Shown: piece by piece, positions 16,948 to 24,600 of the stretch
Position numbering within the stretch: the stretch's first letter is position 1
Layout of the letters: every line of letters starts with the position of its first letter
Assembly: GCF_000262465.1 (NCBI RefSeq)
Contig: NZ_CM001489.1
Span: forward strand, 6,693,819-6,757,818
DNA length: 64,000 nucleotides
DNA from: Frankia sp. QA3
GTDB taxonomy: Bacteria > Actinomycetota > Actinomycetes > Frankiales > Frankiaceae
Reading direction: 5' to 3'
The notes under the pieces: model-generated
What the model was told of the DNA's origin: nothing
The model's database searches: none
Seen by the model: the letters and a program-made list of their open reading frames with translations, nothing else
Translations under genes and position numbers: made by a program

Positions 16948-17516
16948 TCAGCGCCTCGATGACGCGCATTATCGGTGGGACCGCAGGTGGTCGACAGCTC
17001 TTCGTCCCCACGGGCCGATCCACCCGGCCGACGTCGGATCGCGCCCGCGAGGGTTTGTTCAACACGTTGTCGACGTGCGTTGATCTGCCAGGTGCCCGGG
17101 TCGCGGACCTCTACGCGGGTTCGGGCGCGGTGGGTCTGGAGGCGTTGTCCCGCGGTGCGTCGCACGCGCTTCTCGTCGACCATGATCCGGCGGCGGTCCG
17201 GGCGCTGCGGCGGAACGTGGCTGCCCTGGGGCTCTCGGGAGCCGAGATCTTGCAGGCCCCGGTGTCGCGTGTGGTGCAGAACACTTCGGGGGATCCCTAT
17301 CATGTGATGTTTCTCGATCCGCCATACGCGATGAGCGACCTTGAGCTCGGCGAAGTGCTGGCAAAGCTCCAGAGTGGCGCATGGCTGACTGCGGACGGTG
17401 TCTGTGTTGTGGAAAGGTCCCATCGGTCGGGTCCGGTTGCGTGGCCAGATGGGTTGTGTGCGCTGCGTGACCGGAGGTACGGAGAGGGTGTTCTCTGGTA
17501 CGGTATTCGATCATGA
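16944..17516 (+). CDS. rsmD: 16S rRNA (guanine966-N2)-methyltransferase
   Basis: 190 residues from ATG 16944, overlapping the recG stop; ATG 16959, which begins MTRIIGGTAGGR as is usual for the family, is the better match to homologs. RsmD methylates G966 of 16S rRNA with S-adenosylmethionine. Motifs: RPTSDRAREGLFNTL, DLYAGSGAVGLEALSRGA for cofactor binding, and the catalytic DPPY in FLDPPYAM. The gene overlaps coaD by ATGA, a common rsmD-coaD pairing. Confidence 0.95.
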   Translation: MISASMTRIIGGTAGGRQLFVPTGRSTRPTSDRAREGLFNTLSTCVDLPGARVADLYAGSGAVGLEALSRGASHALLVDHDPAAVRALRRNVAALGLSGAEILQAPVSRVVQNTSGDPYHVMFLDPPYAMSDLELGEVLAKLQSGAWLTADGVCVVERSHRSGPVAWPDGLCALRDRRYGEGVLWYGIRS

Positions 17517-18001
17517 GGAGGGCAGTCTGTCCCGGTTCATTTGATCCGATCACCAACGGCCATCTCGACATCGTCGTCAGGGCGAGCAAGCTCTTCGACG
17601 AGGTCGTGGTCGCCGTTTCGATCAACAAGAACAAGGCCACCCTGTTCACCATCGATGAGCGCATGGAGCTCATTCGTGAGGCGGTGCGCAATCATCCGAT
17701 GGCGCCGTCCAACGTCGTGGTGGATGCATCACACGGCCTGGTGGTCGACTTTTGTCGTGCGCGGGGTATCCAGTCGATCGTCAAGGGTCTGCGCGCAGTC
17801 AGCGACTTCGATTACGAACTTCAGATGGCTCAGATGAACAATTCGCTCGCAGGTGTGGAGACGCTCTTCATGAGCACGAACCCGCAGTATGCGTTTCTGT
17901 CCTCGAGCCTGGTGAAGGAGGTCGCCCGCTACGGAGGGGACGTCTCGCACCTCGTGCCCGACGTGGTGCTCAAGCAGCTCCGCGAGCGCGCGGTCGAGTA
18001 G
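17513..18001 (+). CDS. coaD: Phosphopantetheine adenylyltransferase
   Basis: 162 residues from ATG 17513, overlapping the rsmD stop. CoaD adenylates 4'-phosphopantetheine to dephospho-CoA. It is a nucleotidyl transferase with the TxGH motif (PGSFDPITNGHLD), the KGLRAVSDFDYE substrate stretch and the ISSSLVKE-like signature read here as LSSSLVKEVARYGGD. Length is standard. The recG-rsmD-coaD order is conserved in actinobacteria. Confidence 0.97.
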   Translation: MRRAVCPGSFDPITNGHLDIVVRASKLFDEVVVAVSINKNKATLFTIDERMELIREAVRNHPMAPSNVVVDASHGLVVDFCRARGIQSIVKGLRAVSDFDYELQMAQMNNSLAGVETLFMSTNPQYAFLSSSLVKEVARYGGDVSHLVPDVVLKQLRERAVE

Positions 18002-18157
18002 TTGTTCCGCCGTAGCTGAGGGCGCGCCCGAGGGAGCTTGCCCAGCAGTCCGCTCGAACGTGGTCGCGGGATGGGCGGCCATGGCCGGCCGGCTCGCCGG
18101 GTGCCACCGGGGGTGCCGACCGCGTGCGGGCCGTGCCGGGACCCGATCGGATACGCT

Positions 18158-18298
18158 GGACGCGTAGTCGTCGACTGGCTGGGGTGCGCCCGGCGGTCCT
18201 CCGGGTGGCCTGAGTAGCCATCGGGGGCCGGCTTCTCGGTCGTCAGCCGGCGCTGCAACAGCCCCGCCCCCATGTAAGGCCCGCCTCAGGCGGGCTTT
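18158..18298 (+). ncRNA. Possible structured, terminated small RNA
   Basis: The 315 bases between coaD and DUF177 contain no gene. From about 18158 three hairpins can form: CCCGG/CCGGG at 18189-18205, a GTGGCC/GCCATC-type pair after it, and GCCGGC/GCCGGC around 18227-18251, followed by a strong terminator. A -10-like TACGCT lies at 18152-18157 without a clear -35. It could instead be the 3' end of the recG-coaD transcript. No Rfam family is recognised; the loops do not fit the actinobacterial 6C RNA. In Streptomyces a DivIVA-like gene occupies this position. Confidence 0.35.
18279..18298 (+). terminator. Rho-independent terminator
   Basis: GCCCGCC-TCA-GGCGGGC forms a perfect seven-pair stem at 18279-18295, followed by TTT. 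It ends transcription from coaD or from the possible small RNA, 19 bases before the DUF177 gene. Confidence 0.75.
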
Positions 18299-18316
18299 CC
18301 CGAGCCGAACCTAGAC

Positions 18317-18946
18317 GTGAATTCGACTGCCGCCATGACTGGATCCCACCCCCGCCGTAGGACGCCCAAGGGCCCCCTCGTGCTTGACACCCGCGAGCTC
18401 GGCCGGCGGCCGGGGTCGATGCGCCGTGTCCGGACTCAGGCGGCGCTTCCTGCCGATCTCGGGACCGAGATGATGTGGGTCCCCGCGGGGGCCACCGCCA
18501 CGTTGGATCTCCGTCTGGAGTCGGTGATCGAGGGGGTGCTGGTCAGCGGCACGGTCGTGGCCCCGCTGCGAGGCGAGTGCGGACGCTGTCTCGACGAGGT
18601 GTCCGACGTCGGCACCGTCGAGGTCCTGGAGCTTTTCTACTACGCTGACCGGGCGGTGGACGTGGCGGACGAAGACGACGCCCGGGTCCTCGTCGACGAT
18701 CATGCCGACCTCGAGCCCGTGGTCCGGGACGCCTTGGTGCTGAACCTGCCGTTGTCCCCTACCTGCCGGCCGGACTGTGCGGGACTGTGCGTGGATTGTG
18801 GGGCCCGGCTGGACGAGGTCGGGTCGGATCACTCCCACGACCGTCTCGATGCGCGGTGGGCTGCGTTGTCCGCTCTGGCGGAAAGCGCTCCGACGGGAAC
18901 TGATCAGGGTCGGTCCGACCCTGACGAGAGCAAGGAGAAGAAATAG
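18317..18946 (+). CDS. DUF177 (YceD-type) protein upstream of rpmF
   Basis: 209 residues from GTG 18317; ATG 18335 is an alternative, and neither has a clear ribosome site. DUF177 proteins are almost always encoded before rpmF; the E. coli member YceD is linked to ribosome assembly and 23S rRNA accumulation. Visible: VLDTRELGRRPGS, RLESVIEGVLVSG, CGRCLDEV and LPLSPTCRPDCAGLCVDCG, giving two cysteine pairs that may bind zinc. The C terminus is acidic and lysine-rich. The stop overlaps the rpmF GTG by one base, so both are surely co-transcribed. Confidence 0.9.
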   Translation: MNSTAAMTGSHPRRRTPKGPLVLDTRELGRRPGSMRRVRTQAALPADLGTEMMWVPAGATATLDLRLESVIEGVLVSGTVVAPLRGECGRCLDEVSDVGTVEVLELFYYADRAVDVADEDDARVLVDDHADLEPVVRDALVLNLPLSPTCRPDCAGLCVDCGARLDEVGSDHSHDRLDARWAALSALAESAPTGTDQGRSDPDESKEKK

Positions 18947-19116
18947 TGGCCGTCCCGAAGCGGCGCACCTCGCGCAGCAACACCCGGTCCCGCCGTTCGC
19001 AGTGGAAGGCCAAGGTGCCGACCCTCGCGAAGTGCTCGCGGGGGCACGTGATCCGGCCGCACACCGTGTGCACGACGTGCGGCCGGTACAACGATCGTCA
19101 GGTGCTTGACGTCTGA
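18946..19116 (+). CDS. rpmF: 50S ribosomal protein L32
   Basis: 56 residues from GTG 18946, whose first base is the last of the DUF177 stop; AAGGAGAAG stands upstream. MAVPKRRTSRSNTRSRRSQW is the family N terminus. The zinc ribbon has Cys30, His34, Cys42 and Cys45 (KCSRGH, VCTTC), so one position of the usual four-cysteine set appears to be histidine. Part of the DUF177-rpmF-plsX-rnc operon. Confidence 0.96.
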   Translation: MAVPKRRTSRSNTRSRRSQWKAKVPTLAKCSRGHVIRPHTVCTTCGRYNDRQVLDV

Positions 19117-19122
19117 CCCGAT

Positions 19123-20196
19123 GTGACCCGCATCGCCGTTGATCTGCTGGGGGAGGGGCTCCCTATCGGGCCCCTCCTTGAAGCGTTGCCCACCGCGTTG
19201 GACGCGGACCCGCGCCTGGTGCTGATCCTGGTGACGCCCGCGGAAGGTGTTCGTGAGGATCTGGCGCGGCTCGGTATCGTGCCTGGCGAGCGAGTGCTGC
19301 TGAGGTCCGCCACCCGTACGGTGACGGGCGGACCTGATGCTCTTCGTGACGTGCGCGCGCGCCGGGACGCAGGTATCCGGGTGGCCGCCCGGCTGGTTCG
19401 CGAGGGTCACGCCGATGCGATGGTCTCGGTAGCGCCGGCCGAGTCGGTCGTCGCTGCCGCCCAGTTCACCCACGGGCTGCTGCCCGGCGCGACGAAGGCG
19501 GTGCTTGCTGCGATCGTTGGCCGGCGAGATGCGGGCGTCGTGTTGTGCGATGCCGGATCGACCGTCGGGGTGACGGCCGATGAACTCGCCCAGTTCGCGC
19601 TGCTGGGCAGCGCATACGCGGCGTTGCGGTTCACGGTGGACACGCCCCGGATCGGGCTGCTGGCCCCCCGGGAGGCGTTGTCGGATCAGCCGCGGCGCCT
19701 CGCCGACGAGCTGCTTCGGTTGCTCGACCTGAACTATGTCGGTCCGTGCACAGTGGAAAGCGTTCTCGCCGGTCCCGAGCCGGCCGGCCAGGATGGGGCG
19801 GCGACAGGATGGTCGGCAGCCGCAGGGCCGGGCAGGCGGCTTGAGGTCGCGGTGACCGACGGATACACCGGTGATGTCGTGCTCTCGACCATTCGAGGCG
19901 TGTCGAGCTGGGTACGTCAAGATGCGGCCGGCCGCACCGATGCCGGCCTGGATCCGGCATGGGGAACATTGGAAGATCCTGATGTGCGAGGGGGAACGAT
20001 CGTGCTGGGGGTCGACGGTGTCGCGGTCCACGCGGAGCGCACCCGAGGAGGATCCGTGGATGCCGGGGCCGGCGGACTGCTCGCGGCGCTGAAGGTGGCT
20101 TCGTTGGCCGTGCGCGGGGATCTCGTCCCGCGGACGCGGGCCGCAATGGCGACCCTGGTGACGCGGCGGCGCGCGCTGGCTGGGTTGGCCGGATGA
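19123..20196 (+). CDS. plsX: PlsX-like phosphate acyltransferase, atypical
   Basis: 357 residues from GTG 19123. PlsX makes acyl-phosphate from acyl-ACP for phospholipid synthesis. The family is recognised by VLCDAGSTVGVTADELAQFALLG split by family-typical spacing, TDGYTGDVVLSTIRG and the GGTIVLGVDGVAVHA end, and by its place between rpmF and rnc. It departs from the usual pattern: the N-terminal DAMGGD reads DLLGEG, and the next glycine-rich segments are altered. A Pro/Gly-rich insert sits near residue 225. Activity is therefore uncertain. It overlaps rnc by ATGA. Confidence 0.8.
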   Translation: MTRIAVDLLGEGLPIGPLLEALPTALDADPRLVLILVTPAEGVREDLARLGIVPGERVLLRSATRTVTGGPDALRDVRARRDAGIRVAARLVREGHADAMVSVAPAESVVAAAQFTHGLLPGATKAVLAAIVGRRDAGVVLCDAGSTVGVTADELAQFALLGSAYAALRFTVDTPRIGLLAPREALSDQPRRLADELLRLLDLNYVGPCTVESVLAGPEPAGQDGAATGWSAAAGPGRRLEVAVTDGYTGDVVLSTIRGVSSWVRQDAAGRTDAGLDPAWGTLEDPDVRGGTIVLGVDGVAVHAERTRGGSVDAGAGGLLAALKVASLAVRGDLVPRTRAAMATLVTRRRALAGLAG

Positions 20197-21011
20197 CGCG
20201 CCATCTTCCGCCTCCTCCGCCGCGGGACGGTCTGATCGAGGTCCTTGAGGCCGCCATCGATCCGGAGCTGCTCGACCGGGCACTCACGCACCGTTCCTAC
20301 GCCTATGAGAAGGGCGGCCTTCCGACCAACGAGCGGTTGGAGTTTCTGGGCGATGCGGTGCTCGGCCTCGTCGTGACCGCAGCACTCTTCCTCCGCCATC
20401 CCGATCTTCCCGAGGGGCAGCTGGCCAAGCAGCGGGCCTCGGTGGTGAACATGCGGGCGCTCGCCGACGTGGCGCGTGGCATCGGTCCGACCGGCCTCGG
20501 GCCCTATTTGCTGCTCGGCCGAGGGGAGGAGACGACCGGAGGTCGCGACAAGGCGAGTATTCTCGCCGACACCCTCGAGGCCATTATCGGCGCGGTCTAT
20601 CTCTCGGCCGGCCTCGACGCCGCCTCCGACTTCGTGCATCGCCTGTTCGATCCGTTGTTGGACGAGGCCGCGGGTCGCGGCGCCGGGCTGGACTGGAAGA
20701 CATCGCTGCAGGAGCAGACGGCGCTGCTTGCCCTCGGGCCGCCCGAGTACGTGGTCGAGGAGGCCGGTCCCGATCACGCCAAGAGGTTCACGGCCTACGC
20801 GCGGATCGCCGGCGAGCCCCTGGGCGAGGGCGAGGGCGGCAGTAAGAAGGAAGCGGAGCAGCGGGCCGCTGCCGCGGCCTTCGCCGTGCTCGAGAGCCGG
20901 GCGGCCGGGGCGGCACAACCGGACGGAGACGGCGGTTCGACCGGTCCAGCTCTGCGTGGCGACGCATCCGTGGCTGGTCGACTGGAACACGGGCACCTCT
21001 CGGGTCCCTGA
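20193..21011 (+). CDS. rnc: Ribonuclease III
   Basis: 272 residues from ATG 20193, overlapping the plsX stop. RNase III cuts double-stranded RNA in rRNA and mRNA maturation. The signature NERLEFLGDAVLG covers residues 46-58 with Glu50 and Asp54; the second acidic pair is in DTLEAIIGAVY. A double-stranded RNA-binding domain follows (DWKTSLQEQT, GEGGSKKEAEQRAAAAA). The C-terminal ~50 residues are low-complexity. mutM follows after 106 bases. Confidence 0.96.
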   Translation: MTRHLPPPPPRDGLIEVLEAAIDPELLDRALTHRSYAYEKGGLPTNERLEFLGDAVLGLVVTAALFLRHPDLPEGQLAKQRASVVNMRALADVARGIGPTGLGPYLLLGRGEETTGGRDKASILADTLEAIIGAVYLSAGLDAASDFVHRLFDPLLDEAAGRGAGLDWKTSLQEQTALLALGPPEYVVEEAGPDHAKRFTAYARIAGEPLGEGEGGSKKEAEQRAAAAAFAVLESRAAGAAQPDGDGGSTGPALRGDASVAGRLEHGHLSGP

Positions 21012-21117
21012 GGGCGGCGGCCCGACCTGCCCGTCATGATCCCGACGGTCCGCGGTCGACGGATGGCCCGCACTGGTGCCGCCCGTCACGTCTGCCTTTA
21101 CCCGACAGTCGGAGATC

Positions 21118-22101
21118 ATGCCAGAGCTACCAGAGGTGGAGGTCGTTCGCCGCGGGCTGCAGCGTGGCGTCGTCGGCCGGGTCGTCGCCTCGGTCGAGGT
21201 GCGTCACCCGCGTGCGATCCGTCGCCATGCGGCCGGTGCGGGCGATTTCTCCGCGCTGCTCGTCGGGCGGCGGGTAACGGCCGCGAGACGTCGCGGCAAG
21301 TACCTGTGGCTTGCACTTCGAGCGGATCCCACGGCCGCCGCCGTGGTTCCGGTGGCTGCGCCGGCGCCGACGCAGCCACCGGCGGTCGAGCCGGAGATGG
21401 CGAGTGCGCCCATGGGCCTGCCCTTGCCGAACGCTGCCCCGTCATCCGCCCCGGACGACGCCCTGATCGCGCATCTCGGCATGAGCGGTCAGCTGCTCGT
21501 GGTGCCGCCGACGACTCCGGATCACAAGCACCTGCGGATCCGCTTCACCTTCCTTGACGGAGGCCGTGAGCTGCGGTTCGTGGACCAGCGAACCTTTGGC
21601 GGCCTCGCGGTCGCGGTCGGCGGTGGAGAACTGCCCGAGCCGGTCGCCCACATCGCCCGGGATCCACTTGACCCCGCTTTCGACGAGGACCTCGTCGCTC
21701 GACGCCTGCGTGACCGTCGTACCGGGATCAAGCGGGCATTGCTCGACCAGACGCTGGTCAGCGGTGTGGGCAACATCTACGCGGACGAGGCGCTGTGGGC
21801 GGCGAGGCTCCACTATGCCCGTCCGACGGAGACCCTGACCCGTTCCGAGGTCCGTCGGCTGCTGGGTTGCGTCCGCGCGGTCATGGTTGCGGCGCTCGAC
21901 GCGGGCGGGACGTCCTTCGACAGGTTGTACGTCTCGACGGAGGGGGTCAGCGGATTGTTCGAGCGGTCGCTCGAGGTCTACGGTCGCGCGGGTCTGCTCT
22001 GCGGCCGGTGTGGGGACACGATCCGGCGGGACGCCTTCATGAACCGATCCAGCTTCACCTGCCCCACCTGCCAGCGCCCACCCCGTCGGGCCAGATGGTA
22101 A
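21118..22101 (+). CDS. mutM: Formamidopyrimidine-DNA glycosylase
   Basis: 327 residues from ATG 21118, the only start that leaves the catalytic MPELPEVE at the N terminus; Pro2 is the nucleophile and Glu3 assists. MutM removes oxidised purines such as 8-oxoguanine. Other motifs: RRGKYLWLAL with the conserved lysine, HLGMSGQL, VSGVGNIYADEALW and the zinc finger CGRC...CPTC with FMNRSSF. An unusual Ala/Pro-rich insert of about 43 residues (70-113) lies between the second strand and HLGMSGQL; the family average is about 280 residues. rnc-mutM order is typical of actinobacteria. Confidence 0.96.
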   Translation: MPELPEVEVVRRGLQRGVVGRVVASVEVRHPRAIRRHAAGAGDFSALLVGRRVTAARRRGKYLWLALRADPTAAAVVPVAAPAPTQPPAVEPEMASAPMGLPLPNAAPSSAPDDALIAHLGMSGQLLVVPPTTPDHKHLRIRFTFLDGGRELRFVDQRTFGGLAVAVGGGELPEPVAHIARDPLDPAFDEDLVARRLRDRRTGIKRALLDQTLVSGVGNIYADEALWAARLHYARPTETLTRSEVRRLLGCVRAVMVAALDAGGTSFDRLYVSTEGVSGLFERSLEVYGRAGLLCGRCGDTIRRDAFMNRSSFTCPTCQRPPRRARW

Positions 22102-22104
22102 GAT

Positions 22105-22120
22105 TCGATCACATGTTCGA
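22105..22120. promoter_or_regulatory. LexA (SOS) box ahead of a DUF2786 gene
   Basis: TCGATCACATGTTCGA matches TCGAAC-N4-GTTCGA at 11 of 12 fixed bases. A -10-like TAAGAT abuts it at 22099-22104. The box contains ATG 22113, which starts a ten-codon frame MFEDGRLVVR. The layout copies that of the HNH remnant at 13.55 kb. The next full gene is the DUF2786 gene at 22309. Confidence 0.55.
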
Positions 22121-22308
22121 AGACGGTCGCCTCGTCGTGAGGTGATCTCGAACGTGGCAACGCGGGGGCGCTGAGAGCCCGCCCACCGCGCTGGACAACG
22201 CAGTCGCCTCATCCGGGGCCGAGTTCGGGATGCTCCCGGCTCGGTGAGGCACCACCGACGGCGTCGGGTCGCGCTTCGGCCGCCCGGCGCGAGAGGGACG
22301 GAGATGCC

Positions 22309-23070
22309 ATGAATCCGGATGCGCTGCTTGGCCGGGTGCGGAAACTCCTGGCCATGGCGGAGGCCGAGGGGCTCACCGAGGCCGCCAGGGAGGCGTACAA
22401 CATCAAGGCGGCTGAGCTCATCGCTCAGTACGGCATCGACCGCGCGCTCATCGAGGAGGCCGCGCCGAGTCGGGTCGCCGCCGCCGACCTCGTGGTGGCT
22501 GTCGACTCGCCCTACGCCCGAGACAAGATCTCGCTGTTGGCGAGCATCGCAGCCCCGCTGGGATGCCGGCTCGTGCATCGCACGGTTCGCCGTGACCACG
22601 GGACGGAACATGCCGCGCACCTTTTCGGCATGGATACGGACATCCACCGCGTGCAGCTGTTGTTCACCTCACTGCTGGTGCAGCAGGTGCACGGATTGGC
22701 CGTCACGCGTCCGCCGCGGCATGAGGACCCCAGAGCGTTTCGCCGGTCGTGGATGGCCGGGTTCGCCTTGGCCGTCGCGCAGCGGTTGGCCCGCACGGAG
22801 CGGACGGCTCGCGAGCGGGCTCAGGCTCAGCGGCGGGAGGACCCGGACGACGGTGTGGGGGGTCCGTCGGTCGCGGTGGTCCTGGCCGATCGGAGCCAGC
22901 GGGTGGATGCGCATCTCGCCGCCGTCTATCCGCGCCTGCGGACGCCACGTGCTCGTCAGCTTTCCGGCAGCGGCGGCCGGGCAGGTTACCTGGCCGGCGA
23001 GCGAGCCGATCTCGGGCTTGGCAACCGGGTGTCCGGCCGGGTCTCGCCGGCGATCGGCTCGCGTGGATAG
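22309..23070 (+). CDS. DUF2786 protein
   Basis: 253 residues from ATG 22309, with GAGAGGGACGGAG upstream. The N-terminal ~40 residues (RVRKLLAMAEAEGLTEAAREAYNIKA region, AELIAQYGID) are the DUF2786 helical domain, present in bacterial and phage proteins of unknown function. The middle has VHRTVRRDHGTEHAAHLFG and a helix with RSWMAGFALAVAQRL; the C-terminal third is Arg-rich and probably disordered. No catalytic motif is apparent. A LexA-like box lies about 190 bases upstream, so the gene may be damage-inducible. Confidence 0.75.
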   Translation: MNPDALLGRVRKLLAMAEAEGLTEAAREAYNIKAAELIAQYGIDRALIEEAAPSRVAAADLVVAVDSPYARDKISLLASIAAPLGCRLVHRTVRRDHGTEHAAHLFGMDTDIHRVQLLFTSLLVQQVHGLAVTRPPRHEDPRAFRRSWMAGFALAVAQRLARTERTARERAQAQRREDPDDGVGGPSVAVVLADRSQRVDAHLAAVYPRLRTPRARQLSGSGGRAGYLAGERADLGLGNRVSGRVSPAIGSRG

Positions 23071-23087
23071 ACGACGGATCTTCCTGG

Positions 23088-23414
23088 CTAGAGCTTGCCG
23101 CCCGGAAGGTTGGGAACTGCGGTCTGCGTGGGCCCGGCGGTCCGAGGCGGAGCGTAGCCGGGACCGATGATCTCGGCTTGGCCGTCGACCGGTTCGGGCG
23201 TCACATGACGATCACCGTCGGTGCTTGCATGCGGGACGGGTAGCGCTCCGCCGTCCTGGGAGAAGTCCTGCCCGCAACCGCTGAGCAGCAGTGCCGACCC
23301 GAGGGCTCCGCAGACGAGTGCCACGGCGGTGGACCTGCGGCGGGAACGCGGCCGGAGGGGCCGCGCCCGTTGGGGGTCCACCGGCCGTCGTGCCTCGCTC
23401 GATCGGCCTGCCAT
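23088..23414 (-). CDS. Small putative lipoprotein
   Basis: 108 residues from ATG 23414; GTG 23438 in the same frame is equally possible. An Arg-rich start is followed by a hydrophobic stretch ending in the lipobox LLLSGC (Cys47), then about 60 Pro/Gly/Thr-rich residues with no recognisable domain. It would be exported and lipid-anchored. It is divergent from acyP and convergent with the DUF2786 gene. I do not recognise a family, but the clean signal and lipobox argue for a real gene. Confidence 0.6.
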   Translation of the reverse strand: MAGRSSEARRPVDPQRARPLRPRSRRRSTAVALVCGALGSALLLSGCGQDFSQDGGALPVPHASTDGDRHVTPEPVDGQAEIIGPGYAPPRTAGPTQTAVPNLPGGKL

Positions 23415-23477
23415 GTCTGAGAAAGATGAGGTGTCCACGATGGGCTGTACCCTACCGTGCTGATGAGCGAGGTACCC

Positions 23478-23774
23478 ATGAAGCAGGTGGCGCCTGGCCC
23501 GACCGTGGTCCGGTTCACGGCTCGTGTCGTCGGCCGCGTTCAGGGCGTCGGTTTTCGTGACTACGTGCGTACCCGTGGCCGCCGGCTTGGCCTGGTGGGA
23601 ACCGCGACCAATATGCCCGATGGCGCGGTCGAGGTGATTGCGGAGGGCGCGGAGCCTGCGTGTCAGGACCTCGCCCGCCTGCTCGTGACGGGTCACACCC
23701 CTGGTTGGACGGATCGGGTCGAGGTGGTGTGGCAGAGGGCACAGGGCGATCTGGTCGACTTTCGCCGGAAGTGA
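23478..23774 (+). CDS. acyP: Acylphosphatase
   Basis: 98 residues from ATG 23478, chosen because GCGAGG lies about five bases upstream; ATG 23463 and GTG 23457 are in frame. Acylphosphatase hydrolyses acyl-phosphates such as carbamoyl phosphate. The family signature is complete: GRVQGVGFRDYVRTRG with the phosphate-binding arginine, and GTATNMPDGAVEVIAEG with the catalytic asparagine. Acylphosphatase between mutM and smc is a known actinobacterial arrangement. Confidence 0.95.
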   Translation: MKQVAPGPTVVRFTARVVGRVQGVGFRDYVRTRGRRLGLVGTATNMPDGAVEVIAEGAEPACQDLARLLVTGHTPGWTDRVEVVWQRAQGDLVDFRRK

Positions 23775-23803
23775 CTGCTTGTGGACGCTGCGCTGGCAGA
23801 ACT

Positions 23804-23829
23804 GTCATCAGGATGACGGTCAAGTTTTT
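23804..23829 (+). terminator. Possible terminator of acyP
   Basis: GTCAT-CAGG-ATGAC makes a five-pair stem at 23804-23817, followed by GGTCAAG and a TTTTT run ending at 23829. The stem is short for this GC content. Confidence 0.4.
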
Positions 23830-23987
23830 GCGTGTTCACCGGATCAGCCGGGGGGCATGTGGCATGCTCTTGACTTTCGGTCACTCGACGTGGGACTCTA
23901 GAGACATTGTTTGGGGCGCACTCTGATCTGTTCGGATCTTGTGTTGTCCGACACCCACTAGGTCACTCATCGTGGAGGACCATCACT

Positions 23988-24185
23988 ATGGCGAAGGCCC
24001 TTTTCGGCCACGTCGGTTCCGGCGGCGACCTGCGTCTCTCCTACGAGGTACGCCGGCTCCGTGCCCGAGTTGCGGAGCTTGAGGCTGAACTGACTCGAGT
24101 ACGCGAGGTCAACGAGGCGCTGGTTGGAGGTGTCGACGTACCGGAGGATGTCCGGGCACTCGACGCTGAGCCGGCGTACAGCTGA
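23988..24185 (+). CDS. Small coiled-coil protein of the pre-smc position
   Basis: 65 residues from ATG 23988, with GTGGAGG nine bases upstream. After MAKALFGHVGSGGDLRLSYE comes a heptad-rich helix (VRRLRARVAELEAELTRVRE) that should form a short coiled coil, then an acidic tail. A closely similar small protein, of unknown function, lies in the same place in Streptomyces. It has TTGACT at 23870-23875 upstream, but no well-spaced -10. The function is unknown; its small size and strong ribosome site suggest good expression. Confidence 0.8.
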   Translation: MAKALFGHVGSGGDLRLSYEVRRLRARVAELEAELTRVREVNEALVGGVDVPEDVRALDAEPAYS

Positions 24186-24203
24186 ACCGTAAGGTCGGCT
24201 ATC

Positions 24204-24230
24204 GGGGCGTTTCCTGCGGGGGCGCCCCTT
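24204..24230 (+). terminator. Weak terminator after the coiled-coil gene
   Basis: GGGGCG at 24204-24209 pairs with CGCCCC at 24223-24228 around a 13-base loop, followed by TT. It lies 19 bases after the stop codon. Confidence 0.45.
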
Positions 24231-24600
24231 CGTACTAACTGCGCCCAGCTTTAAGCAATTTTCGGGCCTCAGTGTGTGCATAATCGGTCACGCATTGTAA
24301 TCGAAACGTTGCTTAATCGGAGGCGGTCGTCGCGGCGCCAGGATCGTCGTCTCGGGGGTGGACCTCCGGTGCGACCTTGGAGTGCCGCGATGTTCCGTCC
24401 CCGTTCGGGGGGCTGGGATGTAGCACCGGTCTCGTCGGAATTCTGGTGAGGCAGGTTGTTGTTCTGACTCCGCGGATCTCGCCGGAGTGTAGCGACGCGA
24501 TCGCTTTGCGTCGCTCGATAGGATGGGGCTGTCCCACCGTCGGCTGATCCCGGCCATCCGTCACCAGTCCGGCGAGCCCTCCTCACCGCTCCGGAGACCG
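24231..24600 (+). promoter_or_regulatory. AT-richer promoter and leader region of smc
   Basis: The first part is clearly less GC-rich than its surroundings. It has two -10-like elements, CATAAT at 24279-24284 and TGTAAT at 24296-24301, which would give a leader of about 300 bases. Near the gene, AGCGACGC and GCGTCGCT (24491-24498 and 24508-24515) form a perfect eight-pair inverted repeat, followed by a -10-like TAGGAT at 24519-24524. No gene is visible. Whether the repeat is an operator or an RNA hairpin cannot be decided. Confidence 0.4.

Noticed and set aside
18002..18300. 6C RNA or RNase P RNA in the coaD-DUF177 gap
   Set aside because: The C-rich loop pairs of 6C RNA and the conserved core of RNase P RNA are not present.
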